A stretch of DNA of 19,205 bases, from the NCBI GenBank assembly GCA_903789505.1, contig CAIFEU010000037.1, positions 1-19,205 on the forward strand, in the 5' to 3' direction. Source of the stretch: an uncultured Coriobacteriales bacterium. Lineage in GTDB: Bacteria; Actinomycetota; Coriobacteriia; Coriobacteriales; UMGS124. The notes under the pieces were generated by a model. That model saw only the letters and a program-made list of their open reading frames with translations, made no database searches and was not told where the DNA came from. Positions 13,858 through 19,205 of the stretch are shown piece after piece. Every line of letters begins with the position of its first letter. Position 1 is the first letter of the stretch. A program made the position numbers and the translations under genes.

Positions 13858-14805
13858 ATGGAGAAGTCCAGCAAGCTCACCCGGGGCATCGCGGTCGCGA
13901 CCGTCAGCGCGCTCACCTGCACTGCGCTCGTGATCGGCTCCTATGGCCTCGCGAACACGGCCAGCGCGGCCACCTCTAGCTCGAGCTCCAAGGACGGCGT
14001 CGCCGCGGCGTCAAGCTCCAAGGACGGCATGGCGGCGGCCTCCAGCTCCAAGGACAAGAAGTCGTCCTCCGCGTCGAGCGAGTATACGCTCGACGACATC
14101 GAGGCCATGATGACCGAGGGCTACGCCGGCCTGAACGCCGACAGCGGCGAGTACTACTACTGGGCCTCCAACGACGACGGCAGCTTCGTGATGCTCGCCA
14201 TCTACGACCCCGAGTCCAACCAGACCGTCTCGTACGTCGGCTCCTCCAAGACCACCGGCAACAACGTCACGGTCACCGACTACGTCACCGGGAACAAGAT
14301 TGGCTTCGACGTGACCGTCAATGACGACGAAACCGTCAACCTCGACCTTGGCGAGGAGTACGGTACCGCGGTCCTCGCCCAGGTTGACGTCTCCGAGGTC
14401 TTCGACGTCTTCAAGGCGCTCGACCAGTACACCAACCAGTACACGCTCGACGACATCGAGGCCATGATGACCGAGGGCTACGCCGGCGTGAACGTCGACA
14501 GCGGCGAGTACTACTACTGGGCCTCCAACGACGACGGCAGCTTCGTGATGCTCGCCATCTACGACGATCAGAGCAACGCGACCGCCACCTACGTCGGCGA
14601 GGCCACCGTCACCGGCAACAACGTCACGGTCACCGACTACGCCACCGGCGACAAGATCGGCTTCGACGTCACCTCGAACTCCGACGGCACCGTCCAGCTC
14701 GACATGGGCGAGCAGTACGGCACCGTGATCCTGCAGCCCGCCGAGGTCTCCGACGTGTTCGAGGCCTTCCAGAACCTCGACCAGTACACGCAGGTCGTCC
14801 ACTAG
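13858..14805 (+). CDS. Secreted protein of two tandem 119-residue repeats
   Basis: A 315-residue exported protein with no recognised family. Residues 1-38 form a Sec signal peptide (basic start, hydrophobic core, cleavage near ANTASA-AT). Residues 39-75 are a Ser/Lys/Ala stalk with three copies of SSSKDG/SSSKDK. Two repeats follow: 76-194 and 195-315, each starting YTLDDIEAMMTEGYAG and containing EYYYWASNDDGSFVMLAIYD, a GNNVTVTDY strand and a closing DQYT. The mature protein is very acidic and Tyr/Asp-rich, with no cysteine after the signal, no LPXTG anchor and no membrane segment. The start at 13858 follows AGGAAGGA by 7 nt. It sits 178 bp after the sensor kinase with its own candidate promoter, so it may be a target or a partner of that two-component system. 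Confidence 0.9.
   Translation: MEKSSKLTRGIAVATVSALTCTALVIGSYGLANTASAATSSSSSKDGVAAASSSKDGMAAASSSKDKKSSSASSEYTLDDIEAMMTEGYAGLNADSGEYYYWASNDDGSFVMLAIYDPESNQTVSYVGSSKTTGNNVTVTDYVTGNKIGFDVTVNDDETVNLDLGEEYGTAVLAQVDVSEVFDVFKALDQYTNQYTLDDIEAMMTEGYAGVNVDSGEYYYWASNDDGSFVMLAIYDDQSNATATYVGEATVTGNNVTVTDYATGDKIGFDVTSNSDGTVQLDMGEQYGTVILQPAEVSDVFEAFQNLDQYTQVVH
14083..14796 (+). repeat. Coding tandem duplication, period 357 bp
   Basis: Units begin at 14083 and 14440, exactly 357 bp (119 codons) apart. The first ~125 bases of each unit are nearly identical at DNA level; the second halves have diverged at several codons. This points to a recent duplication or ongoing gene conversion. Confidence 0.85.
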
Positions 14806-14831
14806 CCAAAGGCGGACTCGCCTGAGGTGGG

Positions 14832-14877
14832 GAGGGGCTTCGTCGGAAGGGATTCCGGCGGGGCCCCTCGTCTTGTC
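14832..14877 (+). terminator. Nested hairpin terminator after secreted repeat protein
   Basis: GAGGGGC (14832-14838) pairs with GCCCCTC (14863-14869), enclosing an inner stem CGGAA-GGGA-TTCCG (14844-14857). CGTCTTGTC follows (14869-14877), a weak T-rich tail. It lies 26 bp after the stop codon. Confidence 0.55.
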
Positions 14878-14957
14878 GGCTCGACCCCGCTCGCCCCAGG
14901 GGGCGCGACGGCGTGCGGGAGGGTCGTGCGCGGGGGAATCGGGCGGAGGAGGTTGCG

Positions 14958-16214
14958 GTGACGCTCAGGAAGGTCGCGGTCGGGGCGGCGTACGCGCTCG
15001 CGCTGGTCGTGCTCGGGGGCATGGCCGGCGCGTTCTGCTGGCTGTTCTTCCTCGTCATGGACCGGGGAATCGACCTGGTCTGGGAAGTCCTCCCCGGCGC
15101 CCTCGGGGGCGGGGAGGCGCCGGCGTGGTGGCCACTGCCCGCGTGCGTCGCGGGCGGGGTGCTGGTGGGGCTGTTCCAGAGGCGCTGGCCGGGCAGGCCG
15201 GCGGAGATGCGCGAGGTCATGGCGCAGGTGAGGAGCACGGGGCGCTACGAGTACCGGGGCGTCCTGGTGGACTTCCTCGGGGCGCTGCTCGCCTTGCTGT
15301 TCGGGGGCAGCGTCGGACCCGAGGCGGGGCTGGTGGGCATCATCGCGGCCGCGTGCACGTGGGTCGGCGACCGCATGAAGTTCCTGGGGCGCGAGTTCCG
15401 CGACCTCGCGCAGACGGGCGTCGTCGCCGTGGTCGGTGCGATGTTCAACGCCCCGCTGTACGGGCTCGCCGTGCCGGTGTTCGGCAGCGGCGAGGAGCGC
15501 GAGAGCATGGCGGACGCCAAGGTGCTCGCCCCCAGGTCGGTGAAGGTGTTCGCCTACGTCGTAGCCGCGGCGGCGGCGCTGGGTGCGATGGCGGGGCTGG
15601 GCAGCGCGTTCGGCACGCTGGGCGGGCTGCCGCGCTTCTCGGGCTTCGAGATGGGCGGCCGCGAGCTGGCGCTGTTCGTCCCCGTCGTGCTGGCGGGCAC
15701 CCTCGTCGGCTGGCTCTCGCATCCCGCCGAGGCGCTTGCCGGTAGGCTTGCGAGGGCTATCGGGAACCGGCCGGTCGTCAAGGGCGTGCTCGCCGGCGCT
15801 ACGCTCGGGGCTCTGGGATGCGTGCTGCCCTACACGCTGTTCTCGGGGGAGGCCCAGGCGCAGGAGCTGCAGGCGGGGTGGGCCGCCATGGGCGCGGCGG
15901 CTCTGGCTGCGACCGCGCTGCTGAAGCCCTTCATGGTCAACCTCTGCATCTGCCTGGGGTGGCGCGGCGGCAGGTTCTTCCCCATGATCTTCTCCGGCGT
16001 GGCGATGGGCTACGCGATGGCGCTGCTCACGGGCGGTGACGCCGGCTTCTGCGTGTGCGCGTGCGCCTCTGCCGCCATGAGCGCGATGATGGGGCAGCCC
16101 CTCATGGCCGTCCTGCTGCTCGCGCTGTGCTTCCCCGTGAGCTCCGCGGCGGTGATGCTCGCCTGTGCGGCGATCGGCTCGCTGGTGCCCAACCCCTTCC
16201 GCCGCAGGAGGTAG
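14958..16214 (+). CDS. ClC-family ion channel/transporter
   Basis: A 418-residue polytopic membrane protein of the chloride channel (ClC) superfamily, with hydrophobic helices throughout. The filter helix reads GGSVGPEAGL (Val119, Glu122), and the later selectivity loop reads GGRFFPMIF (Gly338-Pro342), matching the family GxFxP motif. In classical ClC antiporters the first motif is GREGP, whose glutamate gates the pore; here that position is Val119, and the acidic residue instead follows the GP, as in YfeO-like relatives. The GTG start at 14958 follows GGAGGAGG by 5 nt; a few earlier in-frame starts have no such site. It is likely a halide or other anion channel or transporter in the cytoplasmic membrane. 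It stands alone between the terminator of the repeat protein and the next reductase. Confidence 0.88.
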   Translation: MTLRKVAVGAAYALALVVLGGMAGAFCWLFFLVMDRGIDLVWEVLPGALGGGEAPAWWPLPACVAGGVLVGLFQRRWPGRPAEMREVMAQVRSTGRYEYRGVLVDFLGALLALLFGGSVGPEAGLVGIIAAACTWVGDRMKFLGREFRDLAQTGVVAVVGAMFNAPLYGLAVPVFGSGEERESMADAKVLAPRSVKVFAYVVAAAAALGAMAGLGSAFGTLGGLPRFSGFEMGGRELALFVPVVLAGTLVGWLSHPAEALAGRLARAIGNRPVVKGVLAGATLGALGCVLPYTLFSGEAQAQELQAGWAAMGAAALAATALLKPFMVNLCICLGWRGGRFFPMIFSGVAMGYAMALLTGGDAGFCVCACASAAMSAMMGQPLMAVLLLALCFPVSSAAVMLACAAIGSLVPNPFRRRR

Positions 16215-16251
16215 GGGGAGCGAGAGACAACCAAGCCCCCTCTCACGCTAA

Positions 16252-16270
16252 CCTGGCTGTTCCAGCCGGG
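16252..16270 (+). promoter_or_regulatory. Hairpin competing with the downstream dyad
   Basis: CCTGGCTG (16252-16259), a TTC loop and CAGCCGGG (16263-16270) form an 8-bp stem with one G-U pair. Its 3' arm shares bases 16265-16270 with the left arm of the dyad at 16265-16289, so only one can form in RNA. Confidence 0.4.
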
Positions 16271-16289
16271 TCAATACTGTTGACCCGGC
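16265..16289 (+). promoter_or_regulatory. Perfect 25-bp dyad upstream of second reductase gene (operator candidate)
   Basis: GCCGGGTCAA and TTGACCCGGC are exact inverse complements around a 5-bp spacer. The right arm contains TTGACC, usable as a -35, with a weak TACATG-like -10 about 19 bp on (16305-16310). A 19-bp spacer is the hallmark of MerR-controlled promoters, and a MerR-family gene lies just beyond the reductase. The operator assignment is inference. Confidence 0.5.
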
Positions 16290-16387
16290 CGTGCGCTGAC
16301 GGCTTACATGGGAAGCGGCGGGTGGCCGAGAGACGCCACGGGCAGGGGGCCCGGAGCGCGCCTTGTGATTGCGAGCGGCCACGGAGA

Positions 16388-16429
16388 AGACGACGCTCGC
16401 GCGCTCATCTTGAGTGGGGGGCGTCGTCT
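16388..16429 (+). promoter_or_regulatory. Leader hairpin ahead of second reductase gene
   Basis: AGACGACGC (16388-16396) and GCGTCGTCT (16421-16429) pair exactly around a 24-nt loop that itself contains CTCA-TCT-TGAG. It ends 28 nt before the ATG at 16458, just upstream of the purine-rich ribosome-binding region. Confidence 0.4.
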
Positions 16430-16457
16430 GAGCAGAAAGAGGGATAGGGGGCCCATC

Positions 16458-18068
16458 ATGAAGAATGGCAGGGGCATCGGTGTTGTTTCGCGCAGGTCGT
16501 TCGTGTTGGCGGCGGGCGTCGCGGCTCTCGCCATGGGGGTAGTCGGGCATTCTGCCGTCGCGCATGCCGCAGAGGGAAACGGTCAGAGCTTTGACGAGAC
16601 CTATGATGTGGTGGTCGTGGGTTATGGCTTCGCTGGCGCGATGGCGGCGATTGCGGCGTCCGACGAGGGGGCAAAGGTCCTGCTGTGCGACTCCGCTCCC
16701 GAGGGCGAGGAGGGTGGCAACTCTCGCTTCTGCGCGCAGATCGTCGTCTATGGGCAGGATCGCGACAAGCTGCGTCAGTATTATCAGGGGCTTGGGCAGG
16801 AGATGAATCAAGACCCCGATGTGCTCGACGCCTATGTGGATGGTCTCATGGGGGTGCCGGACATCTTCAAGCGCATGGGCATAGAGGACCCCTGCATCTG
16901 GAGCGAGTTCGCCGCGACCGCCGAGGGCGAGGCGGGCTCGGGTGGCAATGATGAGACCGACGCGCAGAAGATCAAGCGTTCATTCAAGGCAATCTGCCCG
17001 GAGTATCCAGAGGTCGAAGGCTCAGACACGGTCGACGCCGTCACCATGCATCCCGCGTACTTCGATGGCGCGTTCTATCCGGTGGTGCAGCAGAACGTCC
17101 AGGCGAGCGAAAACATCACCGTCTGGCTTGAATCCCCCGCGAAGCACCTGATTCAGGATGCGGATGGCGCCGTCACAGGCGTGATCATCGAACACGACGG
17201 TGGGGACGTGCGTGTCGGGGCAAGTGGGGGAGTGGTGCTTGCCTGTGGCGGCTTCGAGTGCAACAGGAAAATGATTCAGGACTTCATCGGCGTTCCGAGG
17301 CTTACCCCCATCGGTGGGATGCATAACAACGGCGACGGTATCCGCATGGCCCAGGAAGTCGGCGCTGACCTGTGGCACATGCACAACTATGAAAGCCTCG
17401 GTATGTTCGGTGGCAACCAGTACGAGGTCGAGGATGGCCAGCGCTGCACGCTCATGCTCTCCGCTCGGTTCCGTCCATCGGTGAAGGGTGCCATCATCTG
17501 CGTGGCAGATGATGGGTCGCGCTTCCTTCGCGAGGACCAGATTGATCGCCACGGTCATCTCTACAACCATGGAATCTGGCGCATCCCGAACACGGCGAGT
17601 CATCCCCATATGGTCTTTGACGAGGCACAGAAGGCGGTCCTGGAGGAGAATGGGCACATGCCGCTGAACGTGGATGACGTCATCGTCTCCGCGCAGACAG
17701 CCGAGGAGCTGGCAGGGAAGATTGGAGCTGACCCTGACATCCTCGCCCGCACAATCGAGCGCTTCAACGGCTACGCCCAGTCTGGCGAGGACGTCGAGTT
17801 TGGCCGCGACCCCGAGTACATGCGCGCCTTCGAGGGGACGCTCTACGCCCTGCCCCTCGAGCCGTCCGTCCTCAACACGCAGGGTGGCCCGCGGCGCAAC
17901 GCCAAGGCCCAGGTTGTGGACACCGACAGCAACCCGATTCCCCACCTGTACTCCGCCGGGGAGTGCGGCGGCGTCAACGCCTTCTATTACCAGGGAGGCG
18001 GAAACGTGGGCGAGTGCCTCGTGTTCGGCAAGATTGCAGGGACGAACGCCGCCGACGGAGCGAAGTAG
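16458..18068 (+). CDS. Tat-exported FAD-dependent oxidoreductase (FAD_binding_2 family)
   Basis: A 536-residue flavoprotein. The N-terminal Tat signal is canonical: VSRRSFVLAAG, a hydrophobic core, and AVAHA-AEG as a likely cleavage site. The FAD fold begins YDVVVVGYGFAGAMAA and continues with the family motif GGNSRFC. The C-terminus shows NPIPHLYSAGECGG and GGGNVGECLVFGKIAG, the second FAD-contact region. No haem or FMN domain is present. The start at 16458 follows AGGGGG by about 7 nt; upstream in-frame sequence is unlike a protein. It is related to but clearly different from the reductase at 5884-7539, so a different substrate is likely. A terminator follows, then a MerR regulator. Third codon positions look less GC-biased than in the left part of the window, possibly marking acquired DNA. 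Confidence 0.93.
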   Translation: MKNGRGIGVVSRRSFVLAAGVAALAMGVVGHSAVAHAAEGNGQSFDETYDVVVVGYGFAGAMAAIAASDEGAKVLLCDSAPEGEEGGNSRFCAQIVVYGQDRDKLRQYYQGLGQEMNQDPDVLDAYVDGLMGVPDIFKRMGIEDPCIWSEFAATAEGEAGSGGNDETDAQKIKRSFKAICPEYPEVEGSDTVDAVTMHPAYFDGAFYPVVQQNVQASENITVWLESPAKHLIQDADGAVTGVIIEHDGGDVRVGASGGVVLACGGFECNRKMIQDFIGVPRLTPIGGMHNNGDGIRMAQEVGADLWHMHNYESLGMFGGNQYEVEDGQRCTLMLSARFRPSVKGAIICVADDGSRFLREDQIDRHGHLYNHGIWRIPNTASHPHMVFDEAQKAVLEENGHMPLNVDDVIVSAQTAEELAGKIGADPDILARTIERFNGYAQSGEDVEFGRDPEYMRAFEGTLYALPLEPSVLNTQGGPRRNAKAQVVDTDSNPIPHLYSAGECGGVNAFYYQGGGNVGECLVFGKIAGTNAADGAK

Positions 18069-18105
18069 GCTCGTCACTTCTGTCACGGCGGAGCCAGAGT
18101 CTGAG

Positions 18106-18138
18106 AGGGAGGAGCTCGCGTTTGGGCCCCTCCCTTTT
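18106..18138 (+). terminator. Rho-independent terminator after second reductase gene
   Basis: AGGGAGG (18106-18112) pairs with CCTCCCT (18129-18135), extended by GC/GC after one mismatch, with a 10-nt loop and TTTT at 18135-18138. It lies 38 bp after the stop codon and separates the reductase from the MerR gene. Confidence 0.75.
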
Positions 18139-18198
18139 CGCGTTTGCTTCGTGATACCGTTGCCGACAGAAGGAGTGCTGAGGACGCGGGAGGGGCAT

Positions 18199-19167
18199 AT
18201 GCTCCATGTGAACAAGGGCGCAGCCGAAGGTGAGGGGCGTTCTGGAGGGGGACGCCTTGACGGGGGAGCGCGGACCTCTCCGGTTTCGGGAAAGACATAT
18301 CGCACGAACACCGTCGCGAGCGTTCTCGGCCTCTCGCGCGGAGCGCTTCGCTACTACGAGCAGATTGGCGTCCTTGCTCCTGGGCGCGGCGAGGGGTCCA
18401 ACTATCGCGCCTACTCCAATCTCGACGTCTATGAGATGGCCACCGCTACCGTGGTCAAGAACTCTGGGTTTGCGGCCCAGGACGCGGGAGAGATTCTGCG
18501 ACGTGCGGAGGGCGGCGCTGACCTATTCGAGCGCTGCCGTCGTCAGAATGCGTACAGGCTTGCCTGGCATGCGGCGGTGGGCGAGGCGCTCGAATCGACG
18601 CTCGATGCTCTCGGGCGCCATGATGCTGGAGGGGATGCCCTTGAGCCGGAACTCGTGATGGCGGAGGAATACTTGGCGTTCCCCGACCAAGGAGAGAAGG
18701 GCTACGAGCACTTTGACGCCGACCCTGTCCAGGACGCGCTCATCAGGAGCATGCCCGTCGCTTCGTTTGGGTCGGTGATTGAGAGTGGTCTGCTCGAACC
18801 GGGACCCATCATTCCACGCTGGTGCCGCATGATAGCGACAAGGCATGCCGCCCTTGTCCCTGAGCTCAGGGGTGCTACCTCATCCGAGGGTTCAGGATGC
18901 TCGCATGTGGGTGGGTGCGCGTGTCTTCGCGTCCCTTACGTAGTGGACGCTAACTCGATTCCCGGTTTCGACCCGGATTTCCAAATCAGAGACAGCATGC
19001 TGAGGTTTGCCGAGGAGCATGGTCTGGCCCTCCGCGACACGGCCTTCAATGTCAGGGCGCTGCCTGCCCGTGGCGTGTTCGTTGCCTGGACGCTCGCTCC
19101 CGTTGATGCTAGGACAAGACGAGGAAGAAAGGAGCTCGCAAAGTTGGGGCAGTCGGGGCAGAGTTAG
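18199..19167 (+). CDS. MerR-family transcriptional regulator with Cys-containing sensor region
   Basis: A 322-residue DNA-binding regulator. After a Gly-rich N-terminal tail (1-33), the MerR helix-turn-helix and wing occupy about 34-100: YRTNTVASVLGLSRGALRYY, EQIGVLAPGR, NYRAYSNLDVYEM. A helical segment (about 85-150) would dimerise. The C-terminal part (about 165-322) is an effector region with loose resemblance to GyrI-like domains; that is a weak call. It contains CSHVGGCAC (Cys234, His236, Cys240, Cys242), a possible metal or redox site. The ATG at 18199 follows GGGAGG by about 5 nt. It comes directly after a terminator, so it has its own promoter, though none was identified. By position it probably controls the preceding reductase. 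The frame ends at TAG 19165-19167; the last 38 bases of the window show nothing recognisable. Confidence 0.9.
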   Translation: MLHVNKGAAEGEGRSGGGRLDGGARTSPVSGKTYRTNTVASVLGLSRGALRYYEQIGVLAPGRGEGSNYRAYSNLDVYEMATATVVKNSGFAAQDAGEILRRAEGGADLFERCRRQNAYRLAWHAAVGEALESTLDALGRHDAGGDALEPELVMAEEYLAFPDQGEKGYEHFDADPVQDALIRSMPVASFGSVIESGLLEPGPIIPRWCRMIATRHAALVPELRGATSSEGSGCSHVGGCACLRVPYVVDANSIPGFDPDFQIRDSMLRFAEEHGLALRDTAFNVRALPARGVFVAWTLAPVDARTRRGRKELAKLGQSGQS

Positions 19168-19205
19168 GTCGCGAATGAGGCAACGCTCTTGGCCCTCCTG
19201 TAGGT

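Noticed and set aside
14802..15722. 306-codon minus-strand frame over the ClC gene
   Set aside because: Antisense to a clear membrane protein, low-complexity, no motif.
1..19205. CRISPR array, tRNA, rRNA or transposase
   Set aside because: No regularly spaced repeats with unique spacers, no cloverleaf-like sequence and no transposase-like protein were seen; the direct repeats present are too few and too irregular.

Overview
The window is very GC-rich, uses GTG starts freely, and carries several gene types typical of host-associated Coriobacteriia (Actinomycetota; an Olsenella/Atopobiaceae- or Eggerthella-like organism). These are Tat-exported FAD reductases without a haem domain, a membrane-anchored LuxR regulator, a 7TM GHKL/LytTR two-component system, and a small lineage-type hypothetical protein. 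The taxonomic call is inference from gene content. No rRNA, tRNA, CRISPR array or insertion sequence was recognised.

Layout, left to right. (1) 1-1705: a 5'-truncated NarX/DesK-type sensor kinase overlapping a NarL-type response regulator. (2) 1706-3512: a GC-rich leader region with direct repeats, a perfect TATAAT and a possible 38-codon upstream ORF, followed by a DHA2-like MFS exporter. (3) 3750-5624: a 624-residue DUF2075-type protein joining a PD-(D/E)XK-like nuclease module to an SF1-like helicase, a candidate defence or DNA-processing gene. (4) 5884-9145: a Tat-exported FAD reductase convergent with a 12-TM LuxR regulator whose DNA-binding domain is cut by an in-frame amber codon 20 codons before the expected end. 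(5) 9146-10670: a strongly structured non-coding stretch with a 36-bp exact repeat shared with 5641-5676, then two small unrecognised genes. (6) 11140-14805: a LytTR response regulator, its 7TM sensor kinase, and a secreted protein made of two near-identical 119-residue repeats behind an SSSKDG-repeat stalk. The upstream DNA holds tandem repeats and a triplicated GACNNATTG element. (7) 14958-16214: a ClC-family protein without the usual gating glutamate. (8) 16458-19167: a second Tat-exported FAD reductase followed by a MerR-family regulator with a cysteine cluster. This end looks less GC-rich than the rest, and a perfect 10-bp-arm dyad lies upstream of the reductase.

How the genes may work together: the window reads as an environment-sensing and respiratory accessory region. 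Each reductase has its own class of neighbouring regulator (membrane LuxR, soluble MerR), which suggests substrate-inducible extracytoplasmic reductases. The LytTR locus looks self-contained: a sensor kinase with an outward-facing domain, a LytTR regulator, and a likely target gene for a secreted repeat protein of unknown function. That locus and the interrupted LuxR gene are the parts most worth following up.
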